Part shown: piece by piece, positions 55,507 to 64,000 of the stretch
Position numbering within the stretch: position 1 is the first letter of the stretch
Layout of the letters: each line of letters opens with the position of its first letter
Assembly (NCBI GenBank): GCA_031841125.1
Contig: CM063109.1
Coordinates: forward strand, 22,911,321-22,975,320
Reading direction: 5' to 3'
From: Acanthococcus lagerstroemiae
Lineage: Eukaryota > Arthropoda > Insecta > Hemiptera > Eriococcidae
DNA length: 64,000 nt
Program-made: the position numbers and the translations under genes
Notes under the pieces: model-generated
The model's input: only the letters and a program-made list of their open reading frames with translations
Database searches by the model: none
What the model was told of the DNA's origin: nothing

Positions 55507-57354
55507 TTTTTATTTTATTTTATTTACAAGCCTTTGTTGGTACGATACAGCGACCCCTTCAGTGTGGGGGAGGTCATGTCGCCGAACGCACCCACATTCG
55601 GGCATCCCACCACCTATCTCTTCCGATTCTACATCAAAGTATCCTAAATGACTTTACCAATTAATCTCGCCATCTTCTCTTCCTCTTCCACTCTCTGGGT
55701 GACCGACCATTCCTAAGCTAATTTCCCTCATTTCTCACCGCCCCTAACCATGGGCCCGGCGTACTTCAACTTTGATTTTTTGATTCTCCATCCGACATCT
55801 ACCGCCTCCGCCGCGTTCAGATACTTTCGAGCTATATTTTGTCTTTAACCCTCATTTTCATGATACTTCGTAACATCTTATATAATGTTACTCTCATGCT
55901 CTCGTTCTGCGAGTTGTTGTTAGCGACCACGTTTGGCCTACTTAGGTGAGGGTGGGTACTACACATTGCTCCAGGATTGTGACTCTTGTTGTAATGGTTA
56001 AGTTCCCTTCAAGAAATGCCCTGTGAACTCAGAAGTTTTTCCATGCATCACCGTCCTCGCCCTCAACTCCAATTTTCCCCTACCGTAGCGACCATTTGAT
56101 CAAGGTAATTATACTCTTTGGCCATCTTTATTTCCTCCTCCAGACCTTGATTCCATCCGCCTTTATATTAGTCATTATTTTGGTCTTGGAGGTGTTCATT
56201 GTCAGTTCCAATTCCTCATTTGCTATGCTAAACTCCTCCCGTCCTCCGCCATGACGCTTAAACTTCTCCGGATCGTTACGCAACAGCACTAGATCGTCGG
56301 CAAAACGCAAACTGTTCAGCCGCTGATGATTATTTCCCTCACCACTGTTTTCCTAATTTAGTTTTCTAAAAATCTCCTCCAGTACTGCATTCAACAGATT
56401 CGGGGAGAATGGGTCCCCCTATTTTACCCCCTTTTTAATGCCAGAAGTTTCCCCTGATGTGTCCAAATGCACATACGTAGTTGTTTTTCGTACATATCTT
56501 CCAAGACCCTCCCCCCAACCACTATGTCCCTTCCTACTCCCTGCTTCCCACACTGCCCTGTGTGTGCCGAGTCGAATGCTTCGTTATGGTCAATGAACAT
56601 GGGTCCTAAAAGCATATCAAATTCCCTCGTTTTCTCCAGAATTTGGTTTAATGCGAAAATATGGTCAACGGTTGAACATCCCCTCTTGCAGCCTGTCTGC
56701 TCCCTTGGTTGGTGGTTGGTTCCCATCCAGAATTCCATACATTCTATTTTTTTATTATCTTTCCAAGGATTTGGCTTAATATGTTCGAGGAGAGGCTAGT
56801 CGGTCTACAATTATTCAGATCACTCGATCACTCCTATCCACTTTTTTTTTTTTTTTTTTTTTTTTTTGAACAGTATCATTTCCGATACGTGCCACTGCTC
56901 TGGAGTAAATGCCGTCCAGACGAATCTGGTGAACAACCAGGCCATGAAGGTTGTAAGAGCTCTGGCCAAAATCTTCAATGTCTCATTTTCTATTTTATCA
57001 GGTCCTCATACCGTTCCACTTTTTGCAGTGACAAGAGCTTTCCCTACCTCGTCCTCTAGGATACCTGACATCCCTTCCTCCCACTTCAGTGCTAATGCCA
57101 GTCTCGGTCCCTTTACACGAGTACAGCTCTTTATATATTCAGTAGCCTCCCTGATTATTTCTACTCTGCCAAATAACTTCATTTTTGTATCCGTAATTTT
57201 AATTGCCGGGAGTACATTTTGCCCATTGTGCAGAGCTTTACGCACGCTCTCGCTAGAGTCACTTTCTTCAGGCATTTCTGCAATTATTTCTTGATCGTAT
57301 TTCCTGATATCATTTCTGATTCGCTTTTTGATTAATTTTTGAGTTCACACAGTT
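55507..57354 (-). mobile_element. 5'-truncated LINE with short TSD
   Basis: A minus-strand LINE of 1.85 kb. Its 3' tail reads AAAATAAAATAAAAATC on the minus strand at 55507-55525. Its 5' end is truncated before the RT domain. The 12-base TSD marks both edges. It is inserted in the C-terminal coding region of another LINE. Confidence 0.85.
55670..57350 (-). pseudogene. LINE ORF2 RT relic, minus strand
   Basis: Pieces in order from the 5' side: KKRIRNDIRKYDQEIIAEM, an ESVRKALHNGQNVLP spacer, FTPEQWHVSEMILF, a 26-base A run (56842-56867 as T) where the KKGDR codons should be, GCSTVDHIFALNQILEKTRE, motif A FIDHNEAFDS (Phe replaced by His), motif B with a stop (GVK*GDPFSPN), motif C LRFADDLVLL, EELELTMNTSKTKIM, EGNLTITTRVTILEQCVVP and a decayed C-terminus. 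Many stops and shifts; inactive. Confidence 0.82.
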
Positions 57355-57366
57355 CCGAAGAGACGA
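57355..57366 (+). repeat. TSD CCGAAGAGACGA, right copy
   Basis: Partner of 55495-55506, directly upstream (in LINE orientation) of the truncated 5' end. Confidence 0.85.
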
Positions 57367-57480
57367 CGGGCGTATAAAATTCGAGGATACAGGGTGGTCT
57401 GATGGGAGGCGGCACAGGACCGACGGTCATGGAGGAACTTGGGAAGGCCTTCATCCAGCAGCGGATAGAAAAGGGGTCGT
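57367..57480 (+). pseudogene. LINE ORF2 C-terminal end (target of nested LINE)
   Basis: Joined across the insertion with 55460-55506, the plus-strand frame carries GRPKRR, then WEAAQDRRSWRNLG, and in the next frame ELGKAFIQQRIEKG. This matches the terminal 'W..AQDR..WR.LG.AF.QQW' block of RTE-like elements. Only this end of the older LINE is recognisable. Confidence 0.7.
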
Positions 57481-60123
57481 GAAGAAGATGAGGTTTCCGT
57501 TTTGCAGAGGGTCCGTCTTAGTGAAGTTTTACTGTATTCTAATTTCATCCAACAGGCAAATGAAGTAACCCAGTCATCGTGAGCAAAGGAGTACAAAAAA
57601 AACCCGACACTCGAACGTGGTCTGCTCTGTACCCAAGGCTCCTGAAGGGCAGCTCTGAATCTCTCCATACCGCAATCTTACGCAGATCCTCATAAACCGC
57701 ACACGAACAAGTTCCTCAAACGTCGGACATGTTCTGTGCGTGGCGAGCCTCCATTCAGGCCAGATTCGATGCAGTCAGCGGCTTCTTCTTTGTGTGGAAA
57801 TCGATGAAAAATCTCTCGATTTGGTCGCATCCGATCCGACCTGGTACGGCCGCGGTACGGATACCGAGCTCGGGAAACGACCGGAGTTGCATATAATTTC
57901 TCACCGCGCTGCGTGTAACTAATTCGATGACAAATTTATTCTCGCCGCGACGAGCCGCGCGAAAAAACAAAAGGAAATTACTCTCTGGCTAATTTAAACG
58001 TTTAATACGCTTCACAAACGATGGAAAAAGAGATCGATGCCCACCATTTACAGCTCGAAGAGGGCAAGAAAGAGACAGCAGAGAACGAGAGCACAGTACC
58101 AAATATAAATCAAAAAGATTTCTCGATTCGTAATGGGAAAACTCTTCGCGTAATTAATCGATAGAGATTGAAAAAGGCGTCCGTTGTTCTACGATTTGTT
58201 ACATATATTTTCGATCTTCTTTTTCGGCTCATAGTTCAGTGTATTTTTTCCCCGTTTTTTCTGCTGCTGTTGCTTCATCTCCAGCCCTGAGCCCGTCCGG
58301 AATGAGACGGTATTTTTCTGGCTTGTACTGTTACCTATACAGTTTTCTTTGTTCGTAAATCGACGGATCGTTAAAATCGATTGAGTGGAAAGACCGAAGA
58401 CGGAGAATGAGCGAGGCTGGAAGCGGCTGTCGAGAGACGGAGAGTGAGAATGGGAGCGAAACAGTTATGTAAATGAGCCTTCTTATATGGAAACATCTAC
58501 CCGAATTTAGGAAAGCGTGCTGAATTTTGTGAATTATTTTTACGGTGAAAATGTAGACGCAATTTCAGAATCGACAGCTCCGGGCAAACAATGCGCTGTC
58601 AAAAACTCGACTTTTTTGGTACACCAAGCTGAAACTCGGTAATAATGATTTCCTGGGTGTCCACGCACCAATAACTGTGCACAAAATAGTTTGGTGCCTG
58701 GTAAAAATCAAAAGAATGACCACTTCGTAGATAGGATTGTTCGAAATGATAACAGCAGTCTGCTGACAAACGAGTGAAAGACATTATAGCTCTGTTCTGA
58801 CGACCTAACAACACACGGTCCAAGTCAGAGATCAAGTTATTTTTCCACCTAGTATGAACTACCTATTGAGGAGTTAATTCACGAAGTGCCCCTTAGTCCA
58901 CAGAAACTGAAAATGAGTTATTAATGCTGCCTGCCGGAGGAAGTCGAGAGCTACACGAAAGAGTTGACCGCATATTCTCATCGCGATGTCAACTCGAATT
59001 ATTGGTGTTCAAAGTTTTGTTGCGCTACCTATGTTCACGAATAGAATTGTTGTTTTTTTTCGATTTTCCAGAAGTTCATCTTTTGGATTAAGGGTAGTTT
59101 GTGAATCCACTTCTCAGCTGAGCACCGGTTTCCAAAGAGGTCCTATCGCTTATGGGAATCCTACAGTAAGACAGGACAGGATACCTACTGAACGTGAAAA
59201 CCTGTATTTCCTACCGTTTTCTTGCCATATTTTTTGAATATTTCTCACTCAATCTGCGACAAACCCACTGATGTATATGTAAGATTCGAAAATTATTTAA
59301 CTTTGGTTATAAGTAGTGGACAGTCCCAAGAACATTCCATCAAATTTGATACACTTAGATCCCATATATTCGGAAAAATCAGTATTCAAAAAAAAAAAAA
59401 AAAAAGGTGCGCATTTTAGGACAACTTCCCCTACAGTGGTTTTTCAGCCTGGATTTTCTGTGCAGGGAAAGATAGTCACACTCCAACCTCGAATGGCATT
59501 ACCCTGCAATTGGCGGTAGAAGCAGAAATACTGCTCGTTTACTTCAAATCATCCATTTAGAGAGAGAACTCTTTCTGTGTCTGATTCAATTCAAATAAAA
59601 TTCAAATGTTTGAAAATCAACTTTCTAACGTGCTTTTGACTGAGTTGAAGTTTTTTCGAAGGGGGTCAATCGGGCATATTCAATTAGCGTTTCAAGTAAT
59701 CCCATTCACATTCACCCGGCATTAGAATCACAAGTAGAAACCAGTTTTCATAACAGAAGGTATAATAGGTATGAGTAAGTAAACTGAGTTAGGCGGGGGA
59801 GGGGGTAATATCTATTCAGTTATACGTATTTCTTCAGTAAGATCAACAATCATGTATTTCGTGATGTAGGACAGGGCACAAGATACAAAAAGCAAACTAC
59901 AAATTATTGGCAACACGGAGAATGAGGGATTAGAAACAAGCAAGCATGGAGAAAAGTCATGAAGTCCGCGATTATTGAACAAATACAGGTATGATCACAA
60001 CTAACACGTTTTATTGCAATTTTGGGAGTGTATCATTTTAAAATGGCCTGAGGCCGAGGATTTTTTCAAAAACGAAAAAATTCTCCAACTTTGTGAGCCA
60101 ATAACTGAGAAATGGTTAAGCGT
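57481..60123. other. unassigned region
   Basis: No domain or transposon terminus was recognised. 57700-58480 is richer in CpG than its neighbours. A 17-base-class A run lies at about 59389-59405. Confidence 0.4.
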
Positions 60124-60221
60124 TTTTAGGGTTGGCGTAGCCGAGCATATTGCAATCGCTATTTTCCTCCTTCTCATTTCAATTCAGAGTCGCAGTTCAG
60201 TTCAGAGGTGCGTTGTGTTCG

Positions 60222-60390
60222 AGCTCTATAACTTCGTGTGAGCATACAGTTGTCCGCCATTTTGACTCCAACCGCGCCCGTGGATGCCGAATCCGACTAT
60301 GCGGAGCGTACCGCGTAGTCAATTCGGCATTCACGAGTAAGGTTGACATCAAAATGGTGGACGATTGTACTCACACGAAGTTATAGAGCT
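60222..60390. mobile_element. 169-base foldback element
   Basis: Near-perfect inverted halves. Both arms start AGCTCTATAACTTCGTGTGA and continue through CCGCCATTTTGA / CACCATTTTGATG and ATGCCGAAT. Copy A of family H lacks it, so it inserted into copy B. No coding capacity. Confidence 0.82.
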
Positions 60391-60847
60391 TTAGTTGCGT
60401 GGAACGCTTACGCACGGTGAAGTGGTGAAGAAAGAGACAGAAAAACAAAAAAGGCTAATCCATCTTTGTCCATTCTTTGTATCATTATACAGATGATCGA
60501 ATATTGATCTGATTCACAGAGCAGTTCAATGGCGCCTTATTTTGGTAAAATTAATTAGTTGAGAGCAATAAAACTACCAATTATAATCAACAATTTCGAT
60601 TTCATTAGGGTCGGTAATGAGCCTCTAGCAATTACTTTTTTTTCTTTTTCTCAGACGTGCTCATTGATCTTGATCTTCATTACTGTGCGACAGGGCGAGT
60701 ATGTTTGTGTTTAATGTGTAGAAGCAAGGAGCCAAGGAAATGAAAATGAGAGCGTGATTATTTACGTTTTATTAATTATTATTTTCAATTACTCTACAGA
60801 AGAAATTAACAGGATTTAGAAGAGGTAAGTGTATTTTTTGTTGAATG

Positions 60848-61327
60848 CAGATATGTCAACTCCCGTTTGCAAACGGGAACGGGTTCACGAACGGAGCACC
60901 TCCACAACTGAGAACGAAATGAACACGTTCTTCTTCCCACATAAACGAGATACGAGGATGTGAACGCGTTCATATTTTTGGGGAACGCTGACATCAGAGA
61001 TGTCAACTCCCATTAGCAAACGGGAACGCGTTCACGACCAGAACACCTTCAGGAACGAGAACAAAGTGAACGCATTCTTCTTCTCACATGAATGAGAACG
61101 GATGTGAACGCGATCACGTTTTAAAGCGAACGCGTTCATATTTTCGGGGAACGCTGACATCAGAGATGTCAACTCCCGTTTGCAAACGGGAATGCGTTCA
61201 CGAACGGAGCACCTCCAGGAACGAAAACGAAATGAACGCATTCTTCTTCTCACACGAACGAGAACGAATGTGACCGCGTTCACTTTTTAAAGCGAGTTCA
61301 TATTTTTGGGGAAAGCTGACATCTCTG
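60848..61327 (+). mobile_element. head-to-tail trimer of a hAT-like MITE
   Basis: Three units (60848-60994, 60995-61160, 61161-61327) each begin CAGAGATGTCAACTCCC (CAGATATG in the first) and end GGGGAAMGCTGACATC. Each contains the palindrome CCCGTTTGCAAACGGG or a variant, and GAACGCGTTC-type palindromes. Only the outer ends carry complete hAT-type termini (CAGATATGTCA...TGACATCTCTG). The whole is bracketed by GTTGAATG (60840-60847) and GCTGAATG (61328-61335), one 8-base TSD with a single mismatch. Copy A of family H lacks this block. No coding capacity. Confidence 0.85.
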
Positions 61328-61664
61328 GCTGAATGTATGAAATGGGTTCTCAGTTCAATTAGTATAGAATTTCTTTGAATTGAACCAAGAACAACTTTCT
61401 GTGGCACTTTATCAGTAGATTTGTAGATTTTCCGAGGAATAATGCGATGTGACTTATGTCTCATAAATACATATAATAAAAGTATGTATTAATGGTAATT
61501 TTGGTATTCTGTTTCAGGTTCCGCTAGGCTAATATAATAGCATAAAATCTGCAATCTGTTGCCAATGATTACAAATTGACTGATGATTGATTATGAACGA
61601 TTATTCTGTTTCTCGATACTCAATAGTAGTTTCCTAATCAATTGCACGTTCATGAGGGACGAGT

Positions 61665-62001
61665 ATGAGAGGACAGATTGTATGTGTAAGTTGCGGAGAT
61701 TATTTTCAATTGTTCTTTGTTAATGCTACATTAAGAAGTTATGATGACCAGAGATGTACTTTGGATGTTCTCAAAACTGCATGCTCGTTAACAAGTTTTG
61801 ATAGTATTAGTGATAGTTTTGGTTGTGCTTGTTCGAATTGTAAGCTTTATTTGAATAAAAATAAACTTCCTCCTGCGAATCAATATAAAATTCCTCTGTT
61901 GTCTTTAGCGCATGCCAGCTGAATTGGTTGAGTTGAGTAATATAGAGGAACGTTTTCAAACTCCACAAATTCGTTTCATTCAAATTCGAGTTATTTTGTA
62001 G
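61665..62001 (+). pseudogene. Helitron-type N-terminal domain fragment (DUF6570-like)
   Basis: The frame starting MRGQIVCVSCGDYF has a CVSC pair, then FGCACSNCKLYLNKNKLPP, and after a +1 frameshift near 61910 MPAELVELSNIEERF and TPQIRFIQIRVIL before a TAG at 61999. The order 'CxxC...C..CK..L..gK.P...P.EL..L...EER....I.F.QIR' is the conserved segment preceding the Helitron Rep/helicase region in animal elements. The rest of the protein is absent. Family H copy B lies directly upstream and may supply its leader. Confidence 0.7.
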
Positions 62002-62106
62002 ATACTTCCTTCAAGAGAAACTGTTTGAAGTCTGCTGCGTGAATGCAGTCTTTAGCTTCGCAGTTTAAAGCCTAATTACTTTTCATCTACCAGCTCTTCA
62101 GGGGTC

Positions 62107-62368
62107 TGATTGTCCGAGTGGATAGCGCGCTGGTCTTAGAATCCGCAGGTACCGGAGTTCGAGCCCACATAGCAACTCGCTACATTTCGACCTAGGCCGA
62201 TTTTTCGGCAAGATGAGAAGAGAGCTAAGACAGCCCTAACAGCCACTCCAACGTCTCTAAAGTAATGCTCGAAAGGGCGGAGTCCAGGGTTCGGGTTGAG
62301 AGTAAAGTTAGAAGAAAGAGAGGTATCTATCACCTCTTCAAGAAAAAAAAAGAAAGAAAAAAAAACCC
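62107..62368 (+). repeat. tRNA-derived SINE with A-rich tail
   Basis: The tRNA-like head carries an A-box-like GTCCGAGTGGATAGCGCG and a B-box-like GGAGTTCGAGCCC. The body has TTTCGACCTAGGCCGA, GCTAAGACAGCCCTAAC, GTAATGCTCGAAAG and GGTTCGGGTTGAG, matched by the minus-strand copy at 14900-15040. It ends in an A-rich tail at 62339-62366. CTCTTCA occurs just before the head and just before the tail, a possible but weak flanking repeat. Confidence 0.8.
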
Positions 62369-62627
62369 TCAAACATGACTATTGATAGGTCTTTTTTTCC
62401 TGACATCATTTCCAACGTTCGCGAAAATGAAAACTAGTTCCCGTATCTCAATTTTCCAACCGACCCTCTTTGAGTAATGGAGCTGCTTGTCTATGACCAT
62501 TTTATGGTAGCCAACATACAAGTTGAGTGAAATAAACCCCTAAACGAGCACAACAATACAAAGTACCTCCTGGTCCATAGTTATTGCCCATAAGAAAGTC
62601 AATACTGACATTTCCATAGAAATTTAT
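62369..62627. other. unassigned spacer
   Basis: Nothing recognised. Confidence 0.4.
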
Positions 62628-62760
62628 TTTTCCTCCAGGTATGTGCTCATTGATCTAGATCTTTGCTGAGCCCTGCGCGACTACAGTCTGCAGCTGTGTT
62701 GTTGCTGTGCGACTTCAGTCTGCGGCTATGTTGTTAATAGAACTTTCCAAGGAAATTTTT
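62628..62760 (+). repeat. 'family H' partial copy C
   Basis: TTTTTCCTCCAGGTATGTGC followed by TCATTGATCTAGATCTT and CCAAGGAAAT aligns with the acceptor-plus-exon-like segment of copies A (35708) and B (60648). Only about 130 bases are recognisable. TCTGCRGCT and GCGACT words are locally duplicated. Confidence 0.5.
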
Positions 62761-63074
62761 TTTATTAGAGTAGAAAAGCATATAAAATGTTAGACTAGTG
62801 TCTCTGTAAGATTCATGTATTTTTTCGGCTTCTTAATCAGCTCCTTGTGATTTGTGACATCTGCTTTCAATGTCTTCGCTTTGCCACATAATCGAAAGAA
62901 AAAATTTAATCACTTTTCAAAGTTAATAAGGTTATTTTTCCACTTTTGCTGTAATTTCGAGTGATGGTCACTCTGTTCTAAAAATAAGGCTAGTGAAAGT
63001 GCCGGAATTTCTTAGAATTTCAAGTTTTGATATGCCCAGAGTGTGAATTATAAAACAACGCTTCGCAAAACCTC

Positions 63075-63148
63075 GTGGTGCATTAAGAATTCCAGCGATA
63101 ATTGCAGTAAAGTGGTGCATTAAGAATTCCAGCGATAATTGCAGTAAA
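63075..63148 (+). repeat. perfect 37-base tandem duplication
   Basis: GTGGTGCATTAAGAATTCCA plus GCGATAATTGCAGTAAA occurs twice back to back (63075-63111, 63112-63148) without mismatch. This indicates a very recent duplication or an assembly artefact. Confidence 0.9.
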
Positions 63149-64000
63149 CGCACTGGAGTTGACTGCTGAAAAAATTCTTCCCTAGCATTTTATAAAAAAT
63201 TCAAAACTGATTCCAAATTTGTTTACCACATCTCTCTTAACTCTTTTTTGTGGCGGGAAAGTCAGATTCAAACTCGTGCAGTCTTACTTTTAAGTTACCC
63301 CTCCGCGATCAAGCCTGTTACAAGTTTCGAAAATTTGGCTGGAGCCATTGGAGACCGTTCACTCTACCGACTCCTGATCTGGAGCCCGTGAAAAAATTTT
63401 AATTTTCAAATATTATTGCGGACCACTTGCGTTTAATATTTCTTGTCACTGAAAAGTATAAATCGTACGATACTTCATGATTTGAATGTAATATTGCACA
63501 TATATGCTTAGCCGGTTTTAAGGACGAAGGGGTATTTGAAGTGTCCCTCTCTCCCCATGGCCAACCAGAATACTATTTTCTTCATGCAAATCTTTCAAGC
63601 AGTTGATAAAATGTTGCTCGCAAGTCAGTGTTTTTTTTGTTGTTTTTTTATTTTGTCATTTTCAAGTCAACACCATTAAATCATTATATCTACCTTCATT
63701 GAAGAATTATGGACCCGGCTTGCAGATACACTCGTATTTGTGTAGACCACTGACTGGATATATTTTTGTCGTAATTGTTCTCCGGTAACTTCGAATCATT
63801 CATCGATCGAGTCGAACGAAAATTGTGAAAAGCTCAGCTGTATTTCAAAGTAGCGATTACTGGTTTCAAGGATCAGTGTAGCCGGAGTTACCTAGCGTAA
63901 AATTACTCCCTAAATGTTTCGAGCCGTGCAAAAAGGAAAGCGGGTGATGAGGAAAAGAGGTCGACGAAAAAAGGGAAGTACGGAAGGGAAAAAAAGGTGT
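63149..64000. other. unassigned region
   Basis: No domain, RNA gene or terminal repeat was recognised to the end of the window. Confidence 0.4.

Larger units (their letters stand above)
60124..61525 (+). repeat. 'family H' repeat, copy B
   Basis: Collinear with copy A at 33887-37115. It has TATTGCAATCGCT (60148), CAGTTCAATGGCGCC (60523), TTTCGATTTCATTAGGGTCG (60595), CATTGATCTTGATCTT (60662), GGATTTAGAAGAGGTAAGTG (60814), GGGTTCTCAGTTCAA (61340), TGTCTCATAAATA (61458) and TATTCTGTTTCAGGTTCCG (61505). The GTAAGT and TTTCAG motifs could bound an intron of about 690 bases that now includes the hAT trimer. A Helitron-type N-terminal domain follows at 61665, so family H may be the leader of that element. 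Confidence 0.7.

Noticed and set aside
62107..62170. Functional tRNA gene
   Set aside because: A and B boxes are present but the acceptor stem does not pair, and the sequence continues into a SINE body with an A-rich tail.

Overview
The window looks like gene-poor nuclear DNA from an arthropod, most likely an insect. It is AT-rich. It contains coding-strand relics of non-LTR retrotransposons whose endonuclease, reverse transcriptase and 'YAGH...GRPxxRW' C-terminus resemble insect RTE-like elements, with mariner, hAT, MULE, Helitron and Ty1/copia debris, tRNA-derived SINEs and spliceosome-type signals. There are no bacterial operons, rRNA genes or CRISPR arrays. The order or species cannot be fixed from sequence alone. 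The only convincing host coding signal is one 108-base exon on the minus strand (11355-11462), so much of the window may be intronic or intergenic.

Layout. 1-8.9 kb: mostly unassigned, with short tandem repeats (2.4-2.8, 3.78-3.9 kb), a foldback element (4.06-4.22 kb), a dispersed repeat at 4.95 kb (partner at 30.07 kb) and a 1.2 kb AT-rich array. 8.9-10.6 kb: three terminal-inverted-repeat (TIR) elements. 11.3-12.4 kb: the candidate exon beside a CpG-rich stretch. 14.9-16.5 kb: minus-strand SINE material split by a hAT-like element. 17.2-17.7 kb: minisatellite. 18.5-23.04 kb: the best LINE, with intact ORF1 but ORF2 broken by an insertion and a frameshift. 25.9-28.0 kb: a 5'-truncated LINE between 257-base direct repeats. 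28.3-33.9 kb: a hAT-like element, a tRNA-like sequence, a MULE relic and a LINE tail. 33.9-37.1 kb: 'family H' copy A, holding a minus-strand Helitron helicase and a 772-base TIR element. 40.6-42.7 kb: another truncated LINE between about 152-base direct repeats. 43.2-44.6 kb: a small hAT-like element and a decayed copia pol. 45.8-47.9 kb: opposed LINE fragments broken by two TIR elements. 48.6-49.2 kb: an internally deleted mariner. 52-54.8 kb: a near-identical repeat pair and a degenerate tandem array. 55.4-57.5 kb: a LINE nested inside another LINE tail. 60.1-62.4 kb: 'family H' copy B with a trimeric hAT-like element, a foldback element, a Helitron N-terminal domain fragment and a SINE.

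How it fits together. This is a layered repeat graveyard in which insertion order can often be read from target-site duplications (TSDs) or paralogous empty sites. The clearest cases are two LINE insertions between unusually long direct repeats, the two family-H copies that serve as empty sites for each other's insertions while keeping the same splice-like donor and acceptor, and a head-to-tail trimer of one hAT-like unit inside a single 8-base TSD. No autonomous element appears intact. All family calls come from reading the sequence and recalled family motifs, with no database search.
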